Notes: generated from the sequence alone by a model not told the origin. A stretch of 64,000 nucleotides of DNA from an uncultured Marinococcus sp. (GCF_947493875.1 NZ_CANLSU010000002.1:124001-188000); one strand, 5' to 3'; counted from the first letter of the stretch, positions 33,373 through 42,374 are shown. Program-made: numbers and translations.

Positions 33373-33401
33373 AAGGAAAAAACAACAGGAGGGGACTTTT
33401 G

Positions 33402-33428
33402 GTTTAGCGGCAGCCAAGAAGGGGGAAA
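33402..33428 (+). promoter_or_regulatory. weak SigB-like promoter before the methyltransferase-desaturase pair
   Basis: GTTTAG (33402-33407), 15 bases, GGGAAA (33423-33428) loosely fits the SigB pattern. The match is poor in the -10, and the region could instead be read through from glcDF. Confidence 0.25.
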
Positions 33429-33477
33429 TGGTAACGAGTGTAAAAAGAAACGCGGCGTGAAGGGAGAAGGTAAAACC

Positions 33478-34038
33478 ATGGTGTTGATTGATACAATATT
33501 TGTGGTTGTTACCTTCTTCTGGATCGCCGAATTTTTTTTATTCAGGCAGAAGGCTCCCTCAAAGGAACCGGAGCGCACCGAACGCCGCTCGTTCCGCTGG
33601 ATACTTGCGGCCATCATCTTGTCGATAGGGACCGCAGTGGTATTTGGCGAGACTGGTTTTCTCAGCCTCTCCTCAGTTTGGCTGCAGGCCGCCGGTCTTT
33701 GTCTGTACGGAGCTGGCATCGGCCTGCGGTATTGGGGAATTCTTCATTTGCGGGACCAGTTCAGCAGAGACGTTTCTGTCAAAAACGGGGACAGCCTGGT
33801 AAGCAGCGGCCCATACCGCCGCTTGCGCCATCCCCTGTATACCGCTTTATTTTTCATTGTACTTGGCTTTTGCTTATTTATGAATAGCCCCGGAGCAGCA
33901 GCCATAAGTACAGGAGTCATGGTGCCGGCACTTCTTCACCGCATCCGGATTGAAGAAGAAATGCTGCGCCAGACGCACGGCGATACGTATCGTTTATGGT
34001 GTCGGCAAAGAAACCGGTTAATTCCATTTTTGTACTAA
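33478..34038 (+). CDS. isoprenylcysteine carboxyl-methyltransferase (ICMT) family protein
   Basis: A 186-residue membrane methyltransferase. About five hydrophobic helices surround the ICMT/PEMT signature GPYRRLRHPLYTALFF, and a C-terminal RIRIEEEMLRQTHGDTY motif is expected to bind S-adenosylmethionine. Eukaryotic relatives methylate a prenylcysteine carboxyl. Bacterial ones methylate lipidic carboxyl or hydroxyl groups (YpbQ acts on alkylpyrones). The ATG at 33478 is chosen because AGGGAGAAGG lies ahead. The carotenoid-type desaturase begins 18 bases after the stop, so the two genes are likely partners acting on one lipid. Confidence 0.8.
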   Translation: MVLIDTIFVVVTFFWIAEFFLFRQKAPSKEPERTERRSFRWILAAIILSIGTAVVFGETGFLSLSSVWLQAAGLCLYGAGIGLRYWGILHLRDQFSRDVSVKNGDSLVSSGPYRRLRHPLYTALFFIVLGFCLFMNSPGAAAISTGVMVPALLHRIRIEEEMLRQTHGDTYRLWCRQRNRLIPFLY

Positions 34039-34056
34039 TTCACGGAGGTGTGCTAT

Positions 34057-35559
34057 TTGAAGAAAAAAGCAATTGTCATCGGCGGAGGCCTTGGAGGCAT
34101 GTCCGCAGCGATCCGGCTGCAGACGGATGGATATGAGGTAACGTTACTGGAGAAAAATGAAAATCTTGGCGGGAAATTAAACCGCCGCAGCGGGAAAGGG
34201 TTTACCTTTGACACCGGGCCCTCAATTCTGACGATGCCATGGGTGCTTGAACAGCTGTTCCACAGCGCAAACCGCTACCTTGATGATTACATACAGGTAG
34301 AACGGGTGGAGCCGCAGTGGAAGACATTTTTCGAGGACGGAACATCACTGAACGTGACGAGCGATCTGCCCGGCATGATTGAAGAGGCAGCGAAAGTCAC
34401 GGATCAGCCCAGCCGTAAAATTACGGAATTTTTATCCTATACAGAAGAAATGTATGAATTATGCATGAAAAGCTTTTATAAATACAGCATTGAGGATTTA
34501 AAGGATTTAAAAAGCCATCATACCTTGGGCGACTTAATGAAGATGGATCCGTTGAATACGGTGGCCAAAGCGACGCATAAACAGTTTGACAACAAATACC
34601 TCGAGCAGATGTTCAACTTTTTCATTATGTATGTCGGATCCAATCCGTACGCAGCGCCGGCCATTTTGAACCAGCTCGTCTACGTGCAGCTTGGTCTCGG
34701 TATCCACTATGTGAAGGGCGGCATGTATAAAATTGCCGAAGGCATGGAGCGCCTGATGCAGGAGCTGCGCGTTGATATTCATCTGAACAGTCCGGTCAGC
34801 CAGCTGCTGGTGGAAAATGACCGGGTGACCGGTGTGGAGACAGAGAGTGGAGACACGTATGAGGCTGATGTTGTCGTTTCGAACCTTGAAGCAATTCCGG
34901 CCTATAATACGATTGCTCCCCCGGAAGCGAAGGCAAAAAAAGAATCCAAAAAACTAAGCAAGACGTTTATTCCCACTGTTTCCGGCGTTGTGCTGCTGCT
35001 AGGGGTGAATAAAAAATTCGACGGACTGCACCACCACAATTTCTTTTTCTCCGAGGATCCTGAGCTTGAGTTTAAGCAGGTATTCGAAGAAAAGGTTCCG
35101 GCCGATGACCCGACAGTGTATATTGGCATCTCCGCCCGGTCGGACGAGACCCAGGCGCCGGCGGGAAAAGACAACCTGTTCGTGTTGACGCATGTACCTC
35201 CAATGGATGCCAAGCAGAAAAAATCCTTTGACTGGGACAAGTACCAGGAGACAATTTTGAATAAATTAGAACGAAATGGACTGGACGGCCTGCGGGAGTC
35301 GATCGAATTTGAATACCGCTTCACTCCGGAAGGCCTTGAGGAACTCTACGGCGCCAACGGAGGCTCGATTTACGGTGTAGCCTCTGATCAAAAAGTGAAC
35401 GGCGGATTCAAAGTGCCGGCGAAAAGCAGAATTTATGACAACCTGTATTTTGCCGGAGGCTCCACGCATCCCGGCGGCGGTGTACCAATGGTTACGCTGT
35501 CCGGCCAGCTGACAGCGGATCTGATTCAAAAACACGAGCAGACAGAAGTGAAAAAATAA
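34057..35559 (+). CDS. phytoene/diapophytoene desaturase-family oxidoreductase (CrtN-like)
   Basis: A 500-residue FAD-dependent carotenoid desaturase/oxidase. The N-terminal Rossmann loop VIGGGLGGMSAAIRL and the GFTFDTGPSILTMPW motif are typical, as is the C-terminal AGGSTHPGGGVPMVTLSG. It would introduce double bases' worth of unsaturation (dehydrogenation) into a C30/C40 isoprenoid or oxidise its terminal methyl at the membrane. CrtN and CrtNb types cannot be separated by eye. No CrtM/CrtB synthase is in the window. TTG 34057 is chosen (CGGAGG at 8 bases). It is coupled with the ICMT-like gene, and a terminator follows. Confidence 0.85.
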   Translation: MKKKAIVIGGGLGGMSAAIRLQTDGYEVTLLEKNENLGGKLNRRSGKGFTFDTGPSILTMPWVLEQLFHSANRYLDDYIQVERVEPQWKTFFEDGTSLNVTSDLPGMIEEAAKVTDQPSRKITEFLSYTEEMYELCMKSFYKYSIEDLKDLKSHHTLGDLMKMDPLNTVAKATHKQFDNKYLEQMFNFFIMYVGSNPYAAPAILNQLVYVQLGLGIHYVKGGMYKIAEGMERLMQELRVDIHLNSPVSQLLVENDRVTGVETESGDTYEADVVVSNLEAIPAYNTIAPPEAKAKKESKKLSKTFIPTVSGVVLLLGVNKKFDGLHHHNFFFSEDPELEFKQVFEEKVPADDPTVYIGISARSDETQAPAGKDNLFVLTHVPPMDAKQKKSFDWDKYQETILNKLERNGLDGLRESIEFEYRFTPEGLEELYGANGGSIYGVASDQKVNGGFKVPAKSRIYDNLYFAGGSTHPGGGVPMVTLSGQLTADLIQKHEQTEVKK

Positions 35560-35565
35560 CCTGAA

Positions 35566-35594
35566 AACCCTTCCTGAGCCGGGGAGGGTTTTTG
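35566..35594 (+). terminator. terminator of the desaturase gene
   Basis: AACCCTTCC pairs with GGGGAGGGTT around a TGAGCC loop, then TTTTG. Confidence 0.8.
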
Positions 35595-35731
35595 TATATT
35601 CTGCCATCGCGGTTCGAACAAAGCAAAGGAGGCATAAGCCTTTGTTTTGTGATAATATAAATAAGAATGAGATTCAACGAATATCAAAGCGCATAGGCGA
35701 TAATTATACATAAAACGGGGGTTACATACCG

Positions 35732-36718
35732 ATGGTACAATCAAAATCTTCAATTACAGCATTAGGATCCTTTGTTCCGAAAAAACGACTGACAAATGAT
35801 GATTTGGAAAAAATGGTGGAAACAAACGATGAGTGGATTACGTCCCGTACCGGCATCAAGGAACGCCGGATCACAGAAGAGGACGAGTTCACCAGCACGA
35901 TCTGCCTGAAAGCAGCAGAGGAGCTGCAGCAGGTAAGCGGGAAGGCACTTGACGATGTGGATTTAATTATTGTGTGTACGCTGACACCGGACCATAAAAC
36001 GCCGAGTGTCGCTTCTCTGGTACAGGCGAGTCTCGGCATTTCCGGGGCAGGCGCCTTTGATTTAAACGCTGCCTGTGCCGGCTTCTCCTACGGGCTGCAT
36101 ATGGCCGATGGCATGGTCAGCTCCGGTCTTCACCGTAAAGTACTGGTGATCGGCGCTGAAACACTGTCCAAAATCACGGATTATACGGACCGGGCAACAT
36201 GTATTTTGTTCGGGGACGGGGCCGGAGCGGCTCTTGTGGAAGCGGACGAAAGCAATCCATCCTTTTTGGCTGCTCTCACAGACTCGGATGGCAAAAAAGG
36301 GGAATACCTGTACTGCACGGATTTGTCCAATCAAATTGGCGGACATGAAGTGGATCCGGACGGCTATGTCGTCCAGAACGGACGGGAGGTTTACAAGTGG
36401 GCGGTCAAGACAGTTCCTCAGGGCATCGATAAGCTTCTGAACGATGCCGGAGTAGCGATTGAGGATATCGACTGGTTTGCCCCGCACAGCGCGAACATGA
36501 GAATGATCGAATCCATTTGCGAGCGTACCGGCATTCCGGTGGAAAAAACGCTGACGAGCCTGGAATACTACGGGAATACATCGTCTGCTACGATTCCCCT
36601 GTCTCTCCGGGAAGCGCAGAAGGACGGACGGCTGAAAAACGGCGACCTCGTGCTTATTTACGGATTTGGCGGCGGTCTGGCGCAGTCCGCGTTATTAGTC
36701 CGCTGGCATGCAGAATAA
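35732..36718 (+). CDS. fabH: beta-ketoacyl-ACP synthase III
   Basis: A 328-residue thiolase-fold condensing enzyme. The catalytic triad is complete: Cys115 (LNAACAGFSYG), His252 (WFAPHSANMRMIE) and Asn282 (YYGNTSSATIPLS). It condenses an acyl-CoA primer with malonyl-ACP to start fatty acid synthesis; Bacillus usually has two paralogs, and this one is not next to fabF, so it may be the second (YhfB-like) copy. ATG 35732 is preceded by GGGGG. It is separated from the desaturase gene by a terminator, and no FapR box was found. Confidence 0.85.
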   Translation: MVQSKSSITALGSFVPKKRLTNDDLEKMVETNDEWITSRTGIKERRITEEDEFTSTICLKAAEELQQVSGKALDDVDLIIVCTLTPDHKTPSVASLVQASLGISGAGAFDLNAACAGFSYGLHMADGMVSSGLHRKVLVIGAETLSKITDYTDRATCILFGDGAGAALVEADESNPSFLAALTDSDGKKGEYLYCTDLSNQIGGHEVDPDGYVVQNGREVYKWAVKTVPQGIDKLLNDAGVAIEDIDWFAPHSANMRMIESICERTGIPVEKTLTSLEYYGNTSSATIPLSLREAQKDGRLKNGDLVLIYGFGGGLAQSALLVRWHAE

Positions 36719-36726
36719 TTGAACTG

Positions 36727-36757
36727 AAGGAGCTCCCGGGGCAGGGGGCTCTTTTTT
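36727..36757 (+). terminator. terminator of fabH
   Basis: GAGCTCCC pairs with GGGGGCTC across a GGGGCA loop, then TTTTTTG. Confidence 0.85.
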
Positions 36758-36839
36758 GATGAGCAGCAAAGGTTATGATTATAGTGCGGCGGGTATAGAG
36801 AGTACGTAATCAATTCAGAACAGCATTGGAGGATATAAC

Positions 36840-37580
36840 ATGGCAGAAGTTGAAGGAAAAGTAGTTATACTGACTGGTGCTTCAAGTGGTATCGGTGAAG
36901 CAGCGGCTAAAGAATTAGCTGGCAAAGGAGCTAAAGTAGTGCTGGCTGCCCGCCGGGAGGAACGTCTGCAGCAGCTTCAAAAGGACATTGAACAGGACGG
37001 CGGCACCGCTGCCTATAAAGTAGTGGATGTCACCTCCCAGGAGCAGATGGACGAACTCGCCCAGTTTGCCAATGAAACGTACGGCCAAATTGACGTTATA
37101 GTAAACAATGCCGGACTGATGCCGCTCTCAATGCTGCGGAACCGGCAGTTTGAAGACTGGAACCAGATGATCGATGTGAACATTAAAGGCGTGCTTTATG
37201 GTATCGGCGCCGTGCTTCCCTTCATGAGGGAAAGAAAAGAAGGGCACATTATTAACGTTTCCTCGGTAGCGGGTCACCAGGTATCTCCGGGCGGCGCTGT
37301 CTACAGCGGCACGAAATACGCTGTGCGCGCTATTTCGGAGGGACTTCGTAAAGAGGAATCCCCGGAAAATAATATCCGCTCCACCATTATTTCACCAGGG
37401 GCTGTGGAATCGGAGCTTACCGAAACAATATCGGACAATCAGGTGAAAGAACGCGTGGACGAGCTGTATAAAAACGCGATCTCTTCAGAAAGCATTGCCC
37501 GCACCATTCGATACGCGATTGAAGAACCGGCGGAAGTATCCGTTAATGAAATTGTCGTACGCCCAACCGCGCAAATGTAA
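36840..37580 (+). CDS. SDR-family oxidoreductase (YdfG-like)
   Basis: A 246-residue classical short-chain dehydrogenase. The NADP loop TGASSGIGEAAA, the NNAG motif (VNNAGLMPLS), the catalytic Ser in NVSSVAGH and the YSGTK motif are in order. A basic residue pair (ARREE) after the second strand indicates NADP preference. It is closely similar to the SDR encoded at 52028-52768 (same length, same VNEIVVRP end), so the two are paralogs. The substrate is unknown; the Ydf/YciK-type group reduces small 3-hydroxy/3-keto compounds. Single gene. Confidence 0.9.
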   Translation: MAEVEGKVVILTGASSGIGEAAAKELAGKGAKVVLAARREERLQQLQKDIEQDGGTAAYKVVDVTSQEQMDELAQFANETYGQIDVIVNNAGLMPLSMLRNRQFEDWNQMIDVNIKGVLYGIGAVLPFMRERKEGHIINVSSVAGHQVSPGGAVYSGTKYAVRAISEGLRKEESPENNIRSTIISPGAVESELTETISDNQVKERVDELYKNAISSESIARTIRYAIEEPAEVSVNEIVVRPTAQM

Positions 37581-37700
37581 AAACAACGGCATCTGTCCTC
37601 ATGGGCAGGTGCCGTTGCCATTTACAGCGCCCTATCGAATTTTACCATTGAATCAGGGCGTTTCCGGGTAAAGTAACTCATAGAGTGAAGGAGGTTTTTG

Positions 37701-38600
37701 ATGGCAGAGCTATCATTTAAATATGTACATGTGAACGGTATTCGTCTTCATGTCGCTGCTGCGGGTCCAAAGGAGGGAGAAATGGTCATCCTGCTGCACG
37801 GGTTCCCGGAATATTGGCGGGCGTGGGAAAAGCAGATGCACGCTCTGGCGGAGGAGGGCTATTTTGTAGTGGCCCCTGATCAGAGGGGCTATCATTTGAG
37901 CGCCAAGCCCTCCGGCACAGCATCCTACACGATGGACGCCCTCCGGGACGATATCATCGGGCTCATTTCTCATTTCAAAAGAGAAAAAGCTGTAATAGTG
38001 GGTCACGACTGGGGCGGGGCAGCAGGCTGGTATATGGCGCTTACCCGTCCGGAATACATTTCGCTGTTTATCCCTGTTAACATGCCGCATTTAATGGCTA
38101 TGCCAAAGACAATGCTTACGCACCCAATGGATCTGATCAAGGGGTATTACATGGCAGCCTTCCAGATTCCCAGTCTTCCCGACAAAGGAGCTGCCATGTT
38201 CCAATACGCTGCATTGAAGGCTCACCTGGCTGTGACGAGCTGCCCTGGAACATTTTCAAAGCAGGAGCTGGACGGGTATCAGTTTGCCTGGTCCCAGCCC
38301 GGCAGCGTAACGGCCATGTTCAATTGGTTTCGGGCAATTCCATCCGGGCCGGCAGACGCGATGAGCACAGAAGCCATCAACGTGCCCGTGCGGATGATCT
38401 GGGGTATGCATGACTGGTTTTTGGGCACCGCTGCTGCTAAAGAAAGCCTGAAATACTGCAGCGATGGAAACGGAGTTTTTATTGAAGAAGCGACGCATTG
38501 GGTCCATCATGAACAGCCGGAGCTTGTCACGCAGTTCATTAAAAGCTTTATTCAAAAAAACCAACTAGGGGGCAATACGTATGCAGAATATCAGCTTTGA
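37701..38600 (+). CDS. epoxide-hydrolase-like alpha/beta hydrolase, copy 1
   Basis: A 299-residue alpha/beta hydrolase of the epoxide hydrolase/haloalkane dehalogenase clan. HGFPEYWRAW forms the oxyanion turn, and VGHDWGGAAGWY carries Asp instead of Ser as nucleophile, the mark of this group. WGMHDWF supplies the acid and THWVHHEQP the catalytic His. It would open an epoxide or carbon-halogen bond by an ester intermediate. ATG 37701 has AAGGAGG at suitable distance. Its 3' end overlaps the next, closely similar gene by 20 bases: a tandem duplicate. Confidence 0.85.
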   Translation: MAELSFKYVHVNGIRLHVAAAGPKEGEMVILLHGFPEYWRAWEKQMHALAEEGYFVVAPDQRGYHLSAKPSGTASYTMDALRDDIIGLISHFKREKAVIVGHDWGGAAGWYMALTRPEYISLFIPVNMPHLMAMPKTMLTHPMDLIKGYYMAAFQIPSLPDKGAAMFQYAALKAHLAVTSCPGTFSKQELDGYQFAWSQPGSVTAMFNWFRAIPSGPADAMSTEAINVPVRMIWGMHDWFLGTAAAKESLKYCSDGNGVFIEEATHWVHHEQPELVTQFIKSFIQKNQLGGNTYAEYQL

Positions 38601-39444
38601 GACAATAACAGTAAACGGTGTTTCGTTACGCACGGCACTGGCTGGTCCAAAGGAGGGACCGCTTGTTGTGCTTCTGCATGGCTTTCCGGAATTCTGGTAT
38701 GAGTGGAGACACTTAATCGGACCGCTTGCAGCCCGCGGATACCGGGTGGCGGCGCCGGATCAGCGCGGCTATAATCAAAGCAGCAGGCCGCTGGAGATTG
38801 ATGCTTACGCCCTGGACGAGCTGCGTAACGACGTGACGGAGCTGATCAAAGCGCTGGGCCGTGAAAAAGCGGTGATCGTCGGCCACGATTGGGGCGGGGC
38901 GGTAGGCTGGTATACGGCAGCATCAAAGCCGGAATATGTAGAAAAATTTATTGCTATCAACATCCCGCACCTGCCGGCGATGCCGGCCAGTATGAAAAAA
39001 GATCCAACACAGCTTTTGAGAAGCTCGTACATGCTGTTTTTTCAGCTTCCCAGGCTGCCGGAAAAGCTGCTTGCCTATAATGACTTTGAAGAGTTTGCCA
39101 ACGGTCTCGTGAAAACAAGCAGGCCGGGAAGCTTTACAGAAGAGGATCTGGAAAAATACAAAGAAGCATGGTCACAGCCAAATGCGGTCACGACCATGAT
39201 CAATTGGTACAGAGGAATGAGAAAAGGGCCGAAGGATATCGTGGAATCAAGCCATGTGACTCCGCCGGTACGGATCATCTGGGGCGTGGGGGATGCCTTT
39301 TTATCGAAGGCCTCTGCCCGGACGAGCCTTGAATACTGCCGCGCCGGAGAATTGATTTTTGTATCCGATGCGACGCACTGGGTGGTTCATGAGCAGCCGG
39401 ATATTGTAGAGCGGCTAGTGACAGAATTTATAGAACAGACGTAA
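38581..39444 (+). CDS. epoxide-hydrolase-like alpha/beta hydrolase, copy 2
   Basis: A 287-residue paralog of the preceding protein, with the same landmarks: HGFPEFWYEW, VAPDQRGYNQSS, VGHDWGGAVGWY (Asp nucleophile), WGVGDAFL and THWVVHEQPD. The lid region differs, which suggests a diverged substrate. Its start lies 20 bases inside the previous gene with an AGGGGG site there, so both are read from one mRNA. A stem-loop at 39445-39466 (GCCAATGC/GCATTGGC) overlaps the stop of the convergent permease gene. Confidence 0.85.
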   Translation: MQNISFETITVNGVSLRTALAGPKEGPLVVLLHGFPEFWYEWRHLIGPLAARGYRVAAPDQRGYNQSSRPLEIDAYALDELRNDVTELIKALGREKAVIVGHDWGGAVGWYTAASKPEYVEKFIAINIPHLPAMPASMKKDPTQLLRSSYMLFFQLPRLPEKLLAYNDFEEFANGLVKTSRPGSFTEEDLEKYKEAWSQPNAVTTMINWYRGMRKGPKDIVESSHVTPPVRIIWGVGDAFLSKASARTSLEYCRAGELIFVSDATHWVVHEQPDIVERLVTEFIEQT

Positions 39445-39453
39445 AGCCAATGC

Positions 39454-40278
39454 TCAGGCATTGGCTCTGCGGAAGCTTATAGTGGCCAGCGCAATTAAAA
39501 TAGAAGTGAATACAATTAAAAAGAGGAGCTCCTCAGCGATTGTCACTGTACGTCCGAACAGCTGCAGGTTCAGTCCGAGTGCATCCTGGGCAGCAACCGG
39601 AAGATCCCCGGCGCCGGTCATCACCTTCTTCATAGCGTCTACGCCGTAGGTAACAGGATTGACTTTAACAAGAATATCCATCCAGGCCGGCATGTTCGTT
39701 ACCGGAAACAACGCTCCGGAAAGAAAAACCATTGGAAATACAAGCACCTGGACAATCAGCTGGAATCCCTGCGTTGATCGAAGCAGGCTTGCTATCAGCA
39801 GGCCTAGGGAAGCGAGTGTACAGGAAAGCAGAAACATAATTGGCAGTACAGCCAGGACATTGCTCCAATCGTAGGTTACGCCGAGAACGGGGATCAAAAT
39901 AAACATCAGCACTCCCTGCATAAAAGCAACCGTAGAGGCTCCGAGCATTTTGCCGATGGCAATGTTCACCCGGGAAACCGGGGAGACGAGAATTTCTTTC
40001 ATATAACCAAATTCTTTATCCTGGATAACTGATAAAGAAGAGAAAATCGAAGTCATTAAAAGGGTCATGGCGACAATTCCCGGAAAAATGAACGTAAGGT
40101 AATTAAAATCTTCGATTTCAGAGGTTTGATTCATCACTAAATTTTCCATTGTTCCGCTGAAGCCGCCGCCAAATATAATTAAAAATAAAATAGGCATCGC
40201 AAAAGAGCCGAGCAGACGGGGACGGTCCCGGACGAATTTCATTAAATCCCGCTGCCAGATGGCAAAAATACCTTCCAT
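39454..40278 (-). CDS. ABC-2 exporter permease (DrrB-like)
   Basis: A 274-residue permease with six hydrophobic helices. It begins with the cytoplasmic MEGIFAIWQRDLMKFVRDRP and carries the ABC2 motif FPMVFLSGALFPVTNMP before the last helices. That is the layout of the daunorubicin-type DrrB permeases. It is the membrane half of the exporter whose ATPase is 17 bases upstream. It likely exports a drug-like or lipid-like compound; the substrate is unknown. It ends close to the tandem epoxide-hydrolase genes on the other strand. Confidence 0.9.
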   Translation of the reverse strand: MEGIFAIWQRDLMKFVRDRPRLLGSFAMPILFLIIFGGGFSGTMENLVMNQTSEIEDFNYLTFIFPGIVAMTLLMTSIFSSLSVIQDKEFGYMKEILVSPVSRVNIAIGKMLGASTVAFMQGVLMFILIPVLGVTYDWSNVLAVLPIMFLLSCTLASLGLLIASLLRSTQGFQLIVQVLVFPMVFLSGALFPVTNMPAWMDILVKVNPVTYGVDAMKKVMTGAGDLPVAAQDALGLNLQLFGRTVTIAEELLFLIVFTSILIALATISFRRANA

Positions 40279-40295
40279 ATGTTTGATCTCCTTTC

Positions 40296-41228
40296 TTAGG
40301 CGGGGCCGGCTTTAATATCGCGTCCAGTATAGGACAAAAACACGTCGTTGAGCGTGGGCCGGCGTATGTTCAGGCTCGTAATAGGAACGTGAATCTGCTG
40401 AAGAAAAGTAGAAATAAACTGGTCACTGCTGGGCACCTGGATACGCAGAATGCCTGCTTCCTGTTTTATTTCTGCTTCCGGCATCGCTGACTGCAGCTGA
40501 GCGGCAACGGTGTCATTATCCTCGGTTCCGAGTTCAATGACGTCCCCGCCAACCTGCTGTTTTAAGCGCTCAGGTGTATCGAGAGCGATGATGGTGCCTT
40601 TGTCCATAATAGCGATGCGGTGGCTGATTTCTGCCTCATCGAGGTAGTGGGTGGTAAGAAATATCGTGATATTTTCTTTTTCCTTCAGGCGGAGAATGTA
40701 CTCCCAAATATGGGCCCGCGTCTGAGGATCCAGGCCTACCGTCGGTTCATCCAAAAAAAGGACCTTCGGGTAGTGAAGCAGGCCACGGGCAATTTCAAGC
40801 CTTCGTTTCATCCCGCCGGAGAACTCCTCTACTTTTTTCTTTTGATTGTCGATCAGGTCTACAATTTCAAGTACTTCCTGAATACGTTCTGCCCGTTTAT
40901 GTTTAGGGACACGGTAAAACCGGCAGTGAAGCTTTAAGTTTTCGAGGGCGCTTAATTTTTCATCGAGCGTATTTTCCTGAAAAATGATGCCAATGCTTTC
41001 GCGGACTTTTGCTTTCTGCTTAAAAGCGTCGTACCCATTAATGGTAACGCTTCCCGAAGTGGGAGCGAGCATCGTGCAGATCATGTTGATGGTCGTGCTT
41101 TTTCCTGCACCGTTAGGGCCCAGAAAGCCAAATATCTCTCCTTGTGCAACGTCAAAATGAATACCTTTGACCGCTTCCATATCTTTGAATGATTTTCGCA
41201 GTTCGTGCACTTGAATGATAGGTTCCAT
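40296..41228 (-). CDS. ABC-2 exporter ATPase (DrrA-like)
   Basis: A 310-residue ABC ATPase. Walker A is GPNGAGKSTTI, the Q-loop IGIIFQENTLD, the signature EEFSGGMKRRLEIARGL, Walker B VLFLDEPTVGLDPQTR and the H-loop LTTHYLDEAE. The C-terminal extension with PTLNDVFLSYTGRD is the DrrA/CcmA hallmark. It powers the DrrB-like permease encoded directly downstream. The pair forms a two-gene operon, first gene here. No terminator was found between it and the upstream promoter region at 41229-41280. Confidence 0.9.
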   Translation of the reverse strand: MEPIIQVHELRKSFKDMEAVKGIHFDVAQGEIFGFLGPNGAGKSTTINMICTMLAPTSGSVTINGYDAFKQKAKVRESIGIIFQENTLDEKLSALENLKLHCRFYRVPKHKRAERIQEVLEIVDLIDNQKKKVEEFSGGMKRRLEIARGLLHYPKVLFLDEPTVGLDPQTRAHIWEYILRLKEKENITIFLTTHYLDEAEISHRIAIMDKGTIIALDTPERLKQQVGGDVIELGTEDNDTVAAQLQSAMPEAEIKQEAGILRIQVPSSDQFISTFLQQIHVPITSLNIRRPTLNDVFLSYTGRDIKAGPA

Positions 41229-41384
41229 ACATTTACCCCTACTTTAGCCATAGTCATTATGTTAGCGTAACTATATAACTTCAGGCAGCCATCGTCAATG
41301 GATACGAAAACAAAGACGCGGTTTGATGGGTAGGCAGACGAAATTCAGGGTATGGGCTATTATAGAAAGAAGGGGGCGGAAATA

Positions 41385-42323
41385 ATGGAACTTCGAGACC
41401 ATGTAAAGCAGTATCTGAACCAAAACAGTTCCTTCGAAGTGGAAACAGTGGAGGAAGTAGTCGATGAACGCAGGCGAAGAAATGAAATGACACCCGCACC
41501 GTCGGAACGACCAGCCGTGGCTGAAGTGTGGGATAAAGATATTGGTTCAGAGGGACGGACCTTAACCGTGCGCAGATACAAGCCGGTTTCTGAAGAGCCG
41601 CTTCCTGTAGTGATTTTTTTCCACGGCGGCGGATTTGCTGTGGGGAGCCTTGAAACTCATGATACCTTTTGCCGGGTGCTGGCCAATGAACTGGGGGCGT
41701 ATGTCGTAGCAGTGGATTACCGGCTCGCACCGAAGTACCCATTTCCGTCAGGAGTATACGACTGCCTGGACGCTGTACGCTGGGTGCTTTCGGAGTACCG
41801 GGACTGGTCGAACACGGAGGACCGGTTTTATCTTTGTGGTGACAGCGCTGGGGCAAATATTGTATACGCAGCGTCTACGCTGCTCCGAAAAGAAGAAACA
41901 TACCTTGAAGGACAGATGCTTCTGTATCCTGTCGCTGATTTTTACAACCGGGAGGAAGAGCCTGCTTATGTATCATATCACCGTTTCAGTGAAGGCTACG
42001 GCCTGACGGCTAAAAATATGGGCGACTTTTGGGCGCATTACCTATCAGCCTGGGATGAACGCAGGGATCCGCTGGCTGTACCAATGCGGGATGAAGAAAA
42101 ACGCGGGAATCCTCCTACACTTATTATAACAGCAGAGTATGATGTGCTTCGGGATGAGGGTGAAGAATTGGCCCGTCAGCTGAAAGAGGCAAACGCAGAT
42201 GTGCATCATCACCGGGTGGACGGGACGATTCACGGATTTATCAGCCATTTTCCGCTTGAGGAGGACGGACAGGAAGCGATGAACTATATGCGGGCATTTG
42301 TACAAAAGCATATCGGGAAATGA
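41385..42323 (+). CDS. lipase/esterase of the hormone-sensitive lipase family
   Basis: A 312-residue alpha/beta hydrolase of bacterial family IV. It shows FFHGGGFAVGSLETH (the HGGG oxyanion motif), YRLAPKYPFP, the nucleophile elbow LCGDSAGAN, the acid in TAEYDVLRDEG and His in DGTIHGFISHF. It hydrolyses short- or medium-chain esters in the cytoplasm. The ATG at 41385 lies after AAGGGGGCGG; an ATG eleven codons earlier is less likely. Monocistronic with a strong terminator. Confidence 0.85.
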   Translation: MELRDHVKQYLNQNSSFEVETVEEVVDERRRRNEMTPAPSERPAVAEVWDKDIGSEGRTLTVRRYKPVSEEPLPVVIFFHGGGFAVGSLETHDTFCRVLANELGAYVVAVDYRLAPKYPFPSGVYDCLDAVRWVLSEYRDWSNTEDRFYLCGDSAGANIVYAASTLLRKEETYLEGQMLLYPVADFYNREEEPAYVSYHRFSEGYGLTAKNMGDFWAHYLSAWDERRDPLAVPMRDEEKRGNPPTLIITAEYDVLRDEGEELARQLKEANADVHHHRVDGTIHGFISHFPLEEDGQEAMNYMRAFVQKHIGK

Positions 42324-42324
42324 T

Positions 42325-42362
42325 GAAACACCCATCCGGAAGCAGGCGGATGGGTGTTTCAG
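42325..42362. terminator. bidirectional stem-loop terminator
   Basis: GAAACACCCATCCG/CGGATGGGTGTTTC is a 14-bp perfect stem with a GAAGCAGG loop. T runs are short. Confidence 0.7.
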
Positions 42363-42374
42363 GCGTATCAGAGT

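Noticed and set aside
37584-37619. Terminator after the SDR gene at 36.8 kb
   Set aside because: A stem AACGGCA/TGCCGTT exists but has no T run, so it is not called as a terminator.
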